Shown: positions 1 through 9,078 of the stretch, in pieces | How the letters are laid out: each line of letters begins with the position of its first letter | How positions within the stretch are numbered: the first letter of the stretch is position 1 | The notes under the pieces: model-generated | Told to the model about the DNA's origin: nothing | The model's database searches: none | What the model saw: the letters and a program-made list of their open reading frames with translations, nothing else | Program-made: the position numbers and the translations under genes | Assembly: GCA_902521465.1 (NCBI GenBank) | Contig: CABYRL010000001.1 | Coordinates: 372,001-436,000 of the forward strand | Direction: 5' to 3' | DNA from: an uncultured Alphaproteobacteria bacterium | GTDB lineage: Bacteria > Pseudomonadota > Alphaproteobacteria > HIMB59 | Length of the DNA stretch: 64,000 nucleotides

Positions 1-876
1 AAATAAAAATGAAGATGCAGACACTTTAAATTTTTTTCTAAAATGAGGTATATTTTTATTCAGGCTTTCTACAAATTTTTTGGGATCACTAAATTGATAG
101 GGATTAATTTTTGGAAAGAATAATTTGAGAAGTTTTTTTGAAAAATCGTTTCCAGATGAATAAATAAAAAATAGCTGACCTTTTACGTCTAACATTTTTA
201 ATAGTGGAATAAGTACTAGTTTAAGTGTTCTTTCGTATGGAGATCTTAGCCTGAAAGCTTGAGATGCAATAATATAGTCATAAAACTTTGGAATACTCTC
301 TAACTTACTTGGTATCAAATGCTTTAATGCAATTTTTTGATCCTTTCTATAAATAACCATCAGTGTCTTTTGCTTCGGTCTCAATATGGTTGAAGATGTA
401 TCCTCTTTTATGTCCCAATTTTTTCTTATAACCTCACCCATATTCATGAGTTGTTGATTGAAACTAAAACTTGTGTTTCCAACTAATTCTTTTTTAATTA
501 ATTTACAATCTGTAAATCGATTATCATTAATTTCTCTGTAGGATGCATTTGTTATACAGAAAACTAAATTCTTATGTTCAAAAAATCTATAACCAAGATA
601 ATTTAGAAGACTATTAATATCATCAATACTAATTTCTTTTCCAACAACTATAATTGGATCTTCGGGGAATTTGTCATGAATAGCCGATAGCAATGTGCAG
701 ATAACTGAGCCATCTCCTGTCCCAGCATCAAAAATTCTAAATGAATCTTTAGTAATTTTTGAATTTTTTAAATACTTCGCTAATTGAAAAGCTATTCGAC
801 TTTTTTCATTGGTAGAATTTACAAATGATAAATATTTATCTCTTGAATCAAAAAAATCTGACTTTTTTGCCCCCAC
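1..876 (-). CDS. SAM-dependent methyltransferase-like protein (partial, C-terminus outside window)
   Basis: The reverse strand is open from a GTG at 876 to the window edge (292 codons), so the C-terminus is missing. GTG is chosen because AGGAG lies a few bases upstream and an in-frame TAA occurs at 900-898. Residues 50-57 read DAGTGDGS after a hydrophobic strand, the SAM-binding motif I of class I (Rossmann) methyltransferases. An acidic strand end (VVGKE) follows about 28 residues later, as expected for motif II. The rest contains a segment like YDYIIASQAFR, which could be the post-motif region seen in many methyltransferases, and a Lys-rich tail. The substrate cannot be told from sequence. 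It is divergent from the reductase gene at 1078, with about 200 bases between them. The fold assignment is fairly safe; the function is open. Confidence 0.7.
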   Translation of the reverse strand, partial: MGAKKSDFFDSRDKYLSFVNSTNEKSRIAFQLAKYLKNSKITKDSFRIFDAGTGDGSVICTLLSAIHDKFPEDPIIVVGKEISIDDINSLLNYLGYRFFEHKNLVFCITNASYREINDNRFTDCKLIKKELVGNTSFSFNQQLMNMGEVIRKNWDIKEDTSSTILRPKQKTLMVIYRKDQKIALKHLIPSKLESIPKFYDYIIASQAFRLRSPYERTLKLVLIPLLKMLDVKGQLFFIYSSGNDFSKKLLKLFFPKINPYQFSDPKKFVESLNKNIPHFRKKFKVSASSFLF

Positions 877-1063
877 CTTATTTCTCCTAGTTTTTTTTTA
901 AACTAGAAATGCATTGATTACCATAATAGAGTTAACTTGTAATTTATAAATATGACTTTAGAAACCTCGCTTTTATTAGATATTTGTCGCAGTTTCAACA
1001 ATATCGATAATGGTTTTTGATATTTACAAAAGAAACAAATAATCTAACTCAAGTAACATTTAT

Positions 1064-1069
1064 TATAAT
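1064..1069 (+). promoter_or_regulatory. Candidate -10 box very close to the start codon at 1078
   Basis: A perfect TATAAT hexamer ends 8 bases before the ATG, and no Shine-Dalgarno sequence is present. A start point about 7 bases after the box would make the message leaderless or nearly so. No good -35 hexamer is visible, and the background is AT-rich, so this is a weak call. The rest of the 877-1077 spacer shows nothing I can name. Confidence 0.35.
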
Positions 1070-1077
1070 AATAAGAC

Positions 1078-2112
1078 ATGACTAATATCATTAAATCAGG
1101 TGGAAGCCACGAAACAGACGTTGTTATTATAGGAGCTGGTCCATGCGGTCTCTTTCAAGTTTTTGAATTGGGTCTTTTAGATATGAAGGCTCATTTAATC
1201 GACAACCTTGACAAAATAGGAGGTCAGTGCGCAGAATTATATCCTGATAAAAATTTATATGATATTCCAAGTAGGCCTGCTATTACCGGCCAAGAACTTA
1301 CCGATGATTTAATAAAACAAGCTGAGCCTTTCAATCCCTCTTATCATCTCAATCAATTAACCTCTAAAATATCTTTAAATGATAATGATATTTTAGTTGA
1401 AACCGATAAGGGCACATCCATTAAATGCAAGTCTCTTGTGATTGCAGCAGGTGCAGGTAGTTTTGTTCCAAGAAAGCTTCCTGCAGAGGGTTCTCAGGAG
1501 CTAGAAAATAAACATATTTTTTACTCTGTTAAAAAAAGATCTGATTTTCAAGATAAGAATATTTTAATAATTGGTGGTGGTGACTCTGCACTGGATTATG
1601 TAATGGGATTTCAAGGAATAGCCAAAAAAGTTTCTTTGGTACACAGAAGAAAAGAATTTAAAGGAGTTCAAGACTCTGTAAATAAAGTTATGTCTTTAGT
1701 TGATAAAGGCAATGTAAATTTCAATATGGGAAGTTTAAAAAAGGTTGAAAAAAATGATAACAGTAAAGTCAAAGTGACACTTGATGATGAGACAACCATA
1801 GACGATATTGACGCAATATTCCCTTTTTTTGGTTTAAAAATAGAATTAGGCCCAATCGCAGACTGGGGTTTGAATTTAGAGAAAAATTTAATATCAGTGA
1901 ATACTGAAAATTTTGAAACTTCTGTTCCAAGAGTTTTTGCTGTTGGAGATATTTGTATTTATCCTGGTAAATTAAAGTTAATCTTGAGTGGATTTCATGA
2001 AGCTGCACTTGCAGCTAAAAAAATGTTTGAGTATTGTCATAGCGATAAAAAGTATGTTTTTAGATACACTACTTCTTCAAGTGACCTTCAAAAAAAACTT
2101 GGTGTAAAATAA
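1078..2112 (+). CDS. Ferredoxin/flavodoxin-NADP(+) reductase, thioredoxin-reductase-like type
   Basis: This is a cytoplasmic flavoprotein that would pass electrons between NADPH and ferredoxin or flavodoxin. The FAD-binding glycine motif GAGPCG lies at residues 19-24. A second nucleotide motif, GGGDSALD, near residue 167 marks the NADPH domain. The C-terminal FAVGDI motif binds the FAD ribityl side. The CxxC redox pair of true thioredoxin reductases is absent from the NADPH domain, which together with the length (344 aa) fits the YumC-type FNR family. The ATG at 1078 is preceded by a TATAAT box but no ribosome-binding site. It stands alone between a divergent methyltransferase-like gene and the sugar dehydrogenase. 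Confidence 0.85.
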   Translation: MTNIIKSGGSHETDVVIIGAGPCGLFQVFELGLLDMKAHLIDNLDKIGGQCAELYPDKNLYDIPSRPAITGQELTDDLIKQAEPFNPSYHLNQLTSKISLNDNDILVETDKGTSIKCKSLVIAAGAGSFVPRKLPAEGSQELENKHIFYSVKKRSDFQDKNILIIGGGDSALDYVMGFQGIAKKVSLVHRRKEFKGVQDSVNKVMSLVDKGNVNFNMGSLKKVEKNDNSKVKVTLDDETTIDDIDAIFPFFGLKIELGPIADWGLNLEKNLISVNTENFETSVPRVFAVGDICIYPGKLKLILSGFHEAALAAKKMFEYCHSDKKYVFRYTTSSSDLQKKLGVK

Positions 2113-2152
2113 CTGTTAAAATGTTTATAACCGGCGGTTTATTACTGACTGT

Positions 2153-3238
2153 ATGAAGATAATAATTTTTTCTAAAACTATTTTTTTATTTATTTTATGT
2201 TTCTTAATACTTTTCAGTACCCATTTATATTCAAAAACTTTAGAAAAAACCAAAGTTTCTCTGGATAATCCTTGGGGGATGAGTTGGATAGATGATCAAT
2301 TATTGATCACTCAAAAATCAGGTGAAATTTTCCTTGTAAATACAAACGATTATTCACAAACTAAAATTGATCACAACATTCCTTTTGTTCAACATGGCCA
2401 AGGAGGGCTTTTAGATATTGTAAGTGAAAAGAACTTTATATGGGTTACTGGCTCAATCAAGAAAAATGGCAAATACACAACTGCTGTGTATTCTGCTGAG
2501 CTTAAAGAAAATAAGCTTATTAATGAAAATCTTATATATGAGGCTTTACCATATTTTAGTAATGGTAAACACTTTGGTTCTCGAATAGAAATTCTTGATG
2601 ACTACCTTTATGTAAGCATTGGTGAAAGAGGAAAAGGCATGATTGCTCAGGACTCCTCAAATTCAATTGGTTCAATAATTAGAATACATAAAAATGGTGA
2701 GTATCCTAAAGACAATCCTTTCATATCGGGTAATGATTGGCTTCCTGAGTTATTTCAAATTGGTGTAAGGAACCCTCAAGGGATGACTTTGGATCCTCAT
2801 ACTAAATCTATTTATATATCTAATCATGGACCTAAAGGAGGAGACTTTATAGGTAAAGTTGCAAGAGGTACTAATTATGGTTGGAAGAAAATAGGATGGG
2901 GAGGAACAAATTACTCTGGAACTAAAATTGGAGATGGCAATGCTTGGGAACCTGGTTTTTTAAAACCAGAATTTATTTGGGTACCTTCAATTGCAGTTAG
3001 TGGTATCAAATTCTATCAAGGAGAGGCTTTCCCAGAATGGCAAAATTCACTTTTGGTGTCTTCATTAAAATTCAGATATTTATCTGTATTGCATAGAGAA
3101 AATAATAAATTTATTAAAGAGGAGATTATATTTCAAGATACAATTGGGAGAGTTAGAGATATGGAAATAGATAGATTGGGAAATATATATATTATTGCTG
3201 ACGAGACTAGCTCAAATTTATTTGTTTTAAAACCATAG
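2153..3238 (+). CDS. Secreted PQQ-dependent aldose sugar dehydrogenase (YliI/GSDH family)
   Basis: Residues 1 to about 27 form a signal peptide (Lys, then a long Ile/Phe/Leu core), so the protein should act in the periplasm. The body is a six-bladed beta-propeller of the soluble glucose/aldose dehydrogenase family. Visible family motifs are DNPWGM near the start, GQGGLLDI, GVRNPQGM, HGPKGGD and a following YGW, the usual PQQ and calcium pocket region. It would oxidise aldoses to lactones with PQQ as cofactor and pass electrons to the respiratory chain. At 361 aa it is close to the usual family length. It precedes the galactose locus, so galactose or another monosaccharide is a plausible substrate, but that is inferred. 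No PQQ synthesis genes are in the window. Confidence 0.85.
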   Translation: MKIIIFSKTIFLFILCFLILFSTHLYSKTLEKTKVSLDNPWGMSWIDDQLLITQKSGEIFLVNTNDYSQTKIDHNIPFVQHGQGGLLDIVSEKNFIWVTGSIKKNGKYTTAVYSAELKENKLINENLIYEALPYFSNGKHFGSRIEILDDYLYVSIGERGKGMIAQDSSNSIGSIIRIHKNGEYPKDNPFISGNDWLPELFQIGVRNPQGMTLDPHTKSIYISNHGPKGGDFIGKVARGTNYGWKKIGWGGTNYSGTKIGDGNAWEPGFLKPEFIWVPSIAVSGIKFYQGEAFPEWQNSLLVSSLKFRYLSVLHRENNKFIKEEIIFQDTIGRVRDMEIDRLGNIYIIADETSSNLFVLKP

Positions 3239-3258
3239 CTTTAATCTATCTTAATCAA

Positions 3259-3561
3259 ATGCGAAATATTTTATTTTTAATTTTTATATTTTTTAATTTT
3301 AGTTTGTATGCATATAATGAAGATGAAATAATTTGTATTGCAACTTATGAATTAGCTACAGATTTTTTTTCATCAATGAAAGATGAAAAAACCTCACAGG
3401 AGATGTTTTTAAAAAAACAAGCATTACTAGATAAATACGAGGATGGTCATTTTCCATTAGAAGATATAGAATTTATGAAAACAGAAATACACTATGCTTG
3501 GTCGAACAATTTTGATTTCCTTCCTCCTATCTTAGAAAATTGTGTCCAAAATATTGAGTAA
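3259..3561 (+). CDS. Small exported protein of unknown function
   Basis: This 100-residue protein starts with a clear signal peptide (Arg near the N-terminus, then a Phe/Ile/Leu core ending at about residue 19). The mature part is acidic and has two cysteines, one near its start (IICIA) and one near the end (ENCVQ), which could form a disulfide in the periplasm. I recognise no family. It follows the sugar dehydrogenase by 20 bases and may share its transcript. The ATG has no obvious ribosome-binding site. Confidence 0.6.
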   Translation: MRNILFLIFIFFNFSLYAYNEDEIICIATYELATDFFSSMKDEKTSQEMFLKKQALLDKYEDGHFPLEDIEFMKTEIHYAWSNNFDFLPPILENCVQNIE

Positions 3562-3623
3562 AATAAGTCTATAAATAGGATAATTACTATGAATTTTTTC
3601 TGCTGTCTGTATAAAATTAAAAT

Positions 3624-4601
3624 ATGAAAATTCTAGTTGTGGGTGGCATCGGATACATAGGCTCACATATGTTAAAACGTTTCAAAGAAACAAATTATGA
3701 CATTGAAATTCTTGATAATTTATCAAGTGGACAAAAAGAGAATACTCAAAATTACAAACTTCATGTTTGTGACTTATCAGATAAGGAAACAGTTTATAAA
3801 ATATTGTCAGAGCAAAACTATGATCTTATAATGCATTTTGCAGCATCTATTAATGTTGAGGAGTCCTATTACGATCCAAAAAAATATCAACAAAATAATG
3901 TTATCAACACAATTAACCTTCTTGAGTGTATGAGAGATTTAAAAATTAATAAATTTATATTTTCATCATCTGCTGCTGTTTATGGTGAGCCAGAGCATCT
4001 TCCGATTACCGAACTTCATACTTTGAATCCAGTAAATCCTTATGGTAATACAAAAGCAGAAGTTGAAAATACTTTGAAAAATTATGAAGAGTCTTGTGGT
4101 TTAAAATATGTATCACTGAGATACTTTAATGCTTGTGGCGCTCATCATGATGGCACAATAGGGGAAATGCACGATCCAGAAACACACCTAATACCTCTTG
4201 TGCTTCAAGTTGCTAACGGAAGAAAAAAACATATTAGTGTTTTTGGTGATGATTATCCTACCCCTGATGGCACTTGTGTGAGAGATTATGTTCATGTAAT
4301 GGACATAGTAGAGGCTCATATATTAGCTATGGAAAATTTAATGAATACGAACAAGTCTCAAGTATTTAATATTGGCAACAATAAGGGTTTTAGTGTTAAC
4401 CAAATTATTCAGATGGCCAAAAAAATTACTAAAGTCGATATTCCCTTCAAGATTCAAGGAAGGCGAAAGGGAGATCCAGCAGAGCTAATTGCTGATAATA
4501 AAAAAATAATAAATTTATTAAATTGGAACCCAAAATACTCTGATTTAGAAACTATCGTCAAATCAGCATGGAATTGGGAAAAAACGTTAAAAATTAAGTA
4601 A
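3624..4601 (+). CDS. galE: UDP-glucose 4-epimerase
   Basis: Interconverts UDP-galactose and UDP-glucose, the last step of the Leloir pathway. It is an extended short-chain dehydrogenase. The NAD-binding motif GGIGYIGS is at residues 7-14, with Ile where Ala is usual. The catalytic Ser region SSSAAVYG is at 114-121 and the Tyr-x-x-x-Lys pair is Y140/K144. RYFNACGA and RDYVHVMDI are typical GalE segments. The length of 325 aa is normal. It is the first gene of the galactose locus, with galT and galK about 5 kb downstream on the same strand. A TATAAA sequence ends 8 bases before the ATG and there is no ribosome-binding site, so the transcript may be leaderless. Confidence 0.93.
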   Translation: MKILVVGGIGYIGSHMLKRFKETNYDIEILDNLSSGQKENTQNYKLHVCDLSDKETVYKILSEQNYDLIMHFAASINVEESYYDPKKYQQNNVINTINLLECMRDLKINKFIFSSSAAVYGEPEHLPITELHTLNPVNPYGNTKAEVENTLKNYEESCGLKYVSLRYFNACGAHHDGTIGEMHDPETHLIPLVLQVANGRKKHISVFGDDYPTPDGTCVRDYVHVMDIVEAHILAMENLMNTNKSQVFNIGNNKGFSVNQIIQMAKKITKVDIPFKIQGRRKGDPAELIADNKKIINLLNWNPKYSDLETIVKSAWNWEKTLKIK

Positions 4602-4663
4602 ATTAGCTATTTTACTGTATCAATATAATTATTTTAATATAATAAGGCTGCTAAATTAAATAC

Positions 4664-4678
4664 AATCTAATTTAGATT
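4664..4678. promoter_or_regulatory. 15-bp palindrome just upstream of the sugar-binding-protein gene
   Basis: AATCTAA-T-TTAGATT is a perfect inverted repeat ending a few bases before the AGGAGG ribosome-binding site of the gene at 4693. Its position suits a repressor operator or a 5' mRNA hairpin. No regulator gene is adjacent, and a match of this size can arise by chance in AT-rich DNA, so the role is inferred. Confidence 0.4.
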
Positions 4679-4692
4679 TGTAGGAGGATAAA

Positions 4693-5934
4693 ATGAAAAA
4701 AATCATAGCTACTTTAACAGCTATTCTAGCTATGGGATTTTCTTCTTCATTCGCAGGGACATTAGTCATTAATACTGATTTAACTGATCCAGCTCCAAAA
4801 GCAGCGTTTGAATGGGCTTTTAATAAATTCCAAGAAGAAAACCCTGACGTCACAATTGAAGTTAATAACTTCGATCATGAAGGATATAAACAAGCAATCA
4901 GAAATTTTTTAACCACAAGTCCCCCTGATGTTTTCAATTGGTATGCAGGAAACAGAATGCTTCCATTTGTAAGAGCAGGGCTTGTAGAGGATGTATCAGA
5001 TATCTGGTCAGATACCGGATGGGTTGATGGAAACTTAACAGAGGGTATGTCTCACGCTAAGAAACCAATGACTATTGGTGGCAAACAGTGGGGTATTCCA
5101 TACACCTATTACCAGTGGGGTGTTTATTACAGAAAAGATATTTTTGAGGCCAACGGAATTTCAGTACCAACAACTTGGGATGAATTTGTTGCTGCCTGCG
5201 CAACATTGAAAGCCGCAGGTGTTACACCAATTACGATTGGATCAAAGTATCTTTGGACAACAGCAGGTGTCTTTGACTATTTAAATTTAAGAACAAATGG
5301 TTACGAGTTCCACATGGCTTTGACAAAAGGTGAAATACCTTACACTGACCCTAGAGTGCATGCTGTATTTGACAAGTGGGATGAATTAGTTAAACCAGGA
5401 TATTTTCTCGAAAATCATGCTTCACTTGCTTGGCAAGAAGCAATTCCTCCAATGATTAATGGAGAGGCAGCGATGTATGTTATGGGTAACTTCTCAGTTG
5501 CATTATTCAAAGAGGGTGGATTAACAAATGACAACCTCGGCTTTTTCCAATTCCCAGAAATAACTCCTGGTATTCCTATGGCTGAAGAGGCACCAACGGA
5601 TACGATGCACATTGCATCTGGAGCCAAAAATAAGACAGATGCTAAAAGATTCTTGATCTTTTTAAGCAGAGCAGATGTTCAAGAGGAGATGAATAAGACT
5701 CTAGGACAACTGCCAGTTAATAGCGGCTCTAAAGTTGATCCAGATCCATTTTTAGAAGCAGGTTTGAATATGTTAAATAACGCATATGCGATGGCGCAAT
5801 TCTACGACAGGGATGCTCCAGCCGAAATGGCCTCTGAAGGAATGAAGGGCTTTCAAGAATATATGGTTAATCCTGATAGAAGAGATAAAATTCTTGAGCG
5901 TTTAGAAAAAGTACGCCAAAGAGTTTATAAATAA
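4693..5934 (+). CDS. ABC transporter sugar-binding protein (family 1)
   Basis: Periplasmic receptor of a carbohydrate-uptake ABC transporter. Residues 1 to about 21 are a signal peptide ending in a Ser-Phe-Ala-Gly cleavage context. The mature protein has the family 1 layout: an early strand with LTDPAPKAAFEWAFNKF, a DVFNWYAGN ligand-loop region, a YYRKDIFEANGI motif and a late hinge region around NGEAAMYVMGN. A strong AGGAGG ribosome-binding site sits 5 bases before the ATG, one of very few in the window, consistent with high expression. It is followed by two permease genes and then alpha-galactosidase, galT and galK. A galactoside or galactose-containing small molecule is therefore the likely ligand. 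Confidence 0.9.
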   Translation: MKKIIATLTAILAMGFSSSFAGTLVINTDLTDPAPKAAFEWAFNKFQEENPDVTIEVNNFDHEGYKQAIRNFLTTSPPDVFNWYAGNRMLPFVRAGLVEDVSDIWSDTGWVDGNLTEGMSHAKKPMTIGGKQWGIPYTYYQWGVYYRKDIFEANGISVPTTWDEFVAACATLKAAGVTPITIGSKYLWTTAGVFDYLNLRTNGYEFHMALTKGEIPYTDPRVHAVFDKWDELVKPGYFLENHASLAWQEAIPPMINGEAAMYVMGNFSVALFKEGGLTNDNLGFFQFPEITPGIPMAEEAPTDTMHIASGAKNKTDAKRFLIFLSRADVQEEMNKTLGQLPVNSGSKVDPDPFLEAGLNMLNNAYAMAQFYDRDAPAEMASEGMKGFQEYMVNPDRRDKILERLEKVRQRVYK

Positions 5935-5945
5935 TCAATTTCAAT

Positions 5946-5968
5946 TGGGGTGGTTTTCAACCACCCCA
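5946..5968 (+). terminator. Intercistronic hairpin after the binding-protein gene
   Basis: A perfect 10-bp stem (TGGGGTGGTT / AACCACCCCA) with a 3-base TTC loop begins 11 bases after the stop codon and is followed by TTTCTT. It resembles a weak intrinsic terminator. In ABC operons such stems after the binding-protein gene commonly stabilise the upstream message and reduce expression of the permeases. It is one of the most GC-rich stretches in this part of the window. Confidence 0.7.
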
Positions 5969-5977
5969 TTTCTTAAC

Positions 5978-6895
5978 GTGCCTGACTCAACACAAATTAC
6001 ATATAAAAAGTCATCATGGTGGAAACTTAATCAACAAAAGTTAACACCATGGATTTTTTTGTTTCCAGGTTTATTACTATTTTTAGTCTATGTAATCTGG
6101 CCAATTTTTAATTCTTTATATATTTCTTTATTACAATGGGACGGGTTATCTCCAGCAATTTACGTTGGATTATCAAATTATATAGAATTATTGGACGACG
6201 AGTATTTTTATATTTCGTTAATGAATAATCTTAAGTGGTTAATCTTATTTATGTTAGCTGTTCCAATAGGATTAGGCTTAGCAATATTTTTAAATCAAAC
6301 TATTTTCGGTATAAGACTCATCAAATCTCTTTTCTTTTTCCCTTTTGTAATTTCCCAAGTTGTTATCGGAATTATATTTTCATGGTTTTACAATCCAAGA
6401 GGTGTTATTGGCCCTTTTTTAGATAAATTAGGTCTCAGTAATTATGCCATATTAGCAGATGAGAATTTTGCTACCTATGGAATTATTTTTGCAGGAATTT
6501 ACCCACAAATTGCATACTGTATGATCTTGTATTTAACGGGCTTAAACAATCTTAATACAGATCAAATTGAGGCAGGTAGAATGGATGGTGCAAAAGGTTT
6601 CTCTTTATTTAAAAATATTATCTTACCTCAATTGAAGCCAGCCACTTTTCTAGCAATTGTTGTAACTGTGATCGGATCCCTGAGAAGTTTTGACATGGTT
6701 GCTATCATGACACAAGGCGGCCCATATGGTTCAACTAATGTTTTAGCATATTATATGTTTGAGACCGCTTTAAGCGAATATGGATATAGAATGGGTTATG
6801 GTTCAGCTATTGCAGCAGTTTTATTCACCATAATGATGTTCTATATATTATTTTTTATTTATCGGATGTATCAAAGTGAGAAAAAAGGACTTTAA
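5978..6895 (+). CDS. ABC sugar transporter permease, MalF type
   Basis: Inner-membrane permease with six predicted helices. The first is in PWIFLFPGLLLFLVYVIW after a short cytoplasmic N-terminus. The cytoplasmic coupling loop EAGRMDGAKGF is the EAA motif that contacts the ATPase. The reading frame is open from a TTG at 5945, but that codon lies inside the upstream hairpin. The in-frame GTG at 5978 is preferred, giving 305 aa; neither start has a ribosome-binding site. It abuts the second permease (TAA directly followed by ATG). No ATPase gene is adjacent, so it probably uses one of the MsmX-like ATPases at 17.7-21.2 kb. Confidence 0.85.
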   Translation: MPDSTQITYKKSSWWKLNQQKLTPWIFLFPGLLLFLVYVIWPIFNSLYISLLQWDGLSPAIYVGLSNYIELLDDEYFYISLMNNLKWLILFMLAVPIGLGLAIFLNQTIFGIRLIKSLFFFPFVISQVVIGIIFSWFYNPRGVIGPFLDKLGLSNYAILADENFATYGIIFAGIYPQIAYCMILYLTGLNNLNTDQIEAGRMDGAKGFSLFKNIILPQLKPATFLAIVVTVIGSLRSFDMVAIMTQGGPYGSTNVLAYYMFETALSEYGYRMGYGSAIAAVLFTIMMFYILFFIYRMYQSEKKGL

Positions 6896-7747
6896 ATGTT
6901 TCCCATACCAATTCAAAAAAGACCTTTAATTAACAGGATTTCATACAAAATACTTGTACCTGTATCTTTGTTCATTTGGTTGATCCCTCTAATAGGGATT
7001 ATGCTTACTTCAATTAGAGGTCTAGGAGATATCACCGCAGGAAATTATTGGGGCATACCTAGTGAATTTTTATTATTTAGTAATATTAAAGATGTATTTC
7101 AAAATACCCCAATGTTGTCTTACATAATTAATAGTTTTAAAATAACCATCCCTACTGTAATAGGTGCTGTTGCTATAAGCTGTATGACAGGTTTTGCTTT
7201 AGCATCATATAAGTTTAAAGCAAATCTTTTTATCTTTTTCACGTTTATCGCTGGAAATTTTGTTCCCTTTCAAATTTTAATGATACCTGTTCGAGACCTG
7301 ACTTACCAAATGGGTTTGTATGATACAGTTACAGGTTTAGTTTTATTTCATGTTGCCTTTCAAACTGGCTTTTGTACTTTATTTATGAGAAATTTTATCA
7401 AAGCTTTACCAAATGAGTTATTTGAGGCTGCAAGGATTGATGGTACTTCGGAGTTTAATATATTCTTAAAGATAGTAGTTCCCCTTACAAGACCGGCTAT
7501 CGCTGCATTGTCTGTGTTAATATTTACATTTATTTGGAATGATTTTTTTTGGGCAACTGTTTTAATTCAAGGACAACACGCAATGCCAATTACTGCAGGT
7601 TTGAAATCTCTAAATGGTCAATGGGTTACTGTCTATCATCTTCTATCTGCTGGATCAATAATCGCAGCAGTTCCTCCTGTGATAATGTTTTTTCTAATGC
7701 AAAAACATTTTATTGCTGGTCTTACACTAGGCGCTAGTAAGGGATAG
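6896..7747 (+). CDS. ABC sugar transporter permease, MalG type
   Basis: Second permease of the transporter, 283 aa with six predicted membrane helices. The EAA coupling loop reads EAARIDGTSEFNIF and is followed by the usual VVPLTRP segment. The C-terminus ends in the family's FIAGLTLGASKG, typical of MalG/UgpE-like proteins. The start codon directly follows the stop of the MalF-type gene, indicating translational coupling. The alpha-galactosidase gene starts 2 bases after its end, placing hydrolysis of the imported sugar in the same operon. Confidence 0.9.
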   Translation: MFPIPIQKRPLINRISYKILVPVSLFIWLIPLIGIMLTSIRGLGDITAGNYWGIPSEFLLFSNIKDVFQNTPMLSYIINSFKITIPTVIGAVAISCMTGFALASYKFKANLFIFFTFIAGNFVPFQILMIPVRDLTYQMGLYDTVTGLVLFHVAFQTGFCTLFMRNFIKALPNELFEAARIDGTSEFNIFLKIVVPLTRPAIAALSVLIFTFIWNDFFWATVLIQGQHAMPITAGLKSLNGQWVTVYHLLSAGSIIAAVPPVIMFFLMQKHFIAGLTLGASKG

Positions 7748-7749
7748 AA

Positions 7750-9078
7750 TTGGCTAAAATTACTTTTATAGGTGCGGGCAGTACTGTCTTCATGAAAAGT
7801 ATTTTGGCAGATATTTTACTTGAGCCGGAATTAAATTCGTTTGATATTGCCTTACATGATATAGACCCAAAAAGATTAAAAACATCACAGATAGTAGCTG
7901 ATAATATATGTAAGTCGCTAAAAGCTCCGGCATCAATAAAAACTTCGTTAGATAGAAAAGAGGCTCTTAAAGGCGCTGATTTTGTTATAGTTATGATACA
8001 GGTTGGAGGTTATGAACCCTCAACTGTTATTGATTTTGAAATACCAGCCAGGTATGGACTTCAACAAACAATTGCAGACACGATAGGTATTGGAGGCATT
8101 ATGCGCGGGTTGAGAACAGCTCCTGTTTTAGTTGAAATTGCCAAAGATATAATAGAACAATGCCCTAAAGCATGGATGCTTCAGTATGTAAATCCTATGG
8201 CAATCAATTGTCTAGCTCTCTCAGACTTTGTTCCTGAGCTTCAATATGTAGGACTTTGTCATTCTGTCCAAGGTACAGCTGCTGATTTAGCGAGAGACAT
8301 AAATGAAGATTTAAGCAAAATTCAATATGAGTGCTCTGGAATAAATCATATGTCATTTTTTACAAAGTTTGAAAAAAAATTGGGTAATGGTTTAACGGAA
8401 GATCTTTACCCTAAAATTTTTAAGGCAGGAGAGGAAGGGAATTTTGGCACCAATTGGGATGGTTGTTCAAATCACGTAAGATATGAAGTATTGAAAAGGC
8501 TTGGTTATTTTGTTACAGAGTCATCGGAACATTTCGCAGAATATACTCCTTGGTTTATTAAAAATCACCAAAAAGAATTAATTTCAAAATTTGATATTCC
8601 AGTTAATGAATACATTCGTCGCTGTAAAAAACAAATTCAAGAATGGGAAATTCAAGAAAAAGAGTTAATTAGTAAACCTCAAAAAGAATATAATAAATCT
8701 GTCGAGTATGCTTCGAGAATAATTTTATCAATGGTAATCGGAAATCAAGACACTATTTATGGTAATGTTCTTAATAAAAATTTCATACCTAATTTACCTA
8801 ACAATTGCTGTGTTGAAGTCCCTTGTATTGTTCAAAAAAATGACCTTACCCCACAATCAGTACCACCATTACCTATGCACTTAGCAAATCTAATTCAGAC
8901 CAATATTAATGTTCAACAATTAACAGTTGAGGCTCTTAAAACTCTTAAGAAAGAGAGTATTTATCATGCTGCAATGCTAGATCCACACACCGCTGGTGAA
9001 CTTAATTTAGATCAAATTTGGAAAATGGTTGATGAACTACTTGACGCTCATGGCTCAATGTTACCTGTTTTCAAATGA
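7750..9078 (+). CDS. melA: GH4 alpha-galactosidase (MelA type)
   Basis: Cytoplasmic NAD- and metal-dependent glycosidase that frees galactose from alpha-galactosides such as melibiose. The N-terminal Rossmann motif is ITFIGAGST at residues 4-12. IQVGGYEPSTV, QQTIADTIGIGGIMRGLRT, YVNPM (146-150) and VGLCHSVQGTA closely match E. coli MelA as I remember it. C170 and H171 are the metal ligands and N148 lies in the active site. ESSEHFAEYTPWFIK and TNINVQ are further MelA hallmarks, and 442 aa is near the usual length. Translation starts at a TTG two bases after the permease stop. The end overlaps galT through ATGA, so the uptake, hydrolysis and Leloir genes are coupled. Confidence 0.92.
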   Translation: MAKITFIGAGSTVFMKSILADILLEPELNSFDIALHDIDPKRLKTSQIVADNICKSLKAPASIKTSLDRKEALKGADFVIVMIQVGGYEPSTVIDFEIPARYGLQQTIADTIGIGGIMRGLRTAPVLVEIAKDIIEQCPKAWMLQYVNPMAINCLALSDFVPELQYVGLCHSVQGTAADLARDINEDLSKIQYECSGINHMSFFTKFEKKLGNGLTEDLYPKIFKAGEEGNFGTNWDGCSNHVRYEVLKRLGYFVTESSEHFAEYTPWFIKNHQKELISKFDIPVNEYIRRCKKQIQEWEIQEKELISKPQKEYNKSVEYASRIILSMVIGNQDTIYGNVLNKNFIPNLPNNCCVEVPCIVQKNDLTPQSVPPLPMHLANLIQTNINVQQLTVEALKTLKKESIYHAAMLDPHTAGELNLDQIWKMVDELLDAHGSMLPVFK

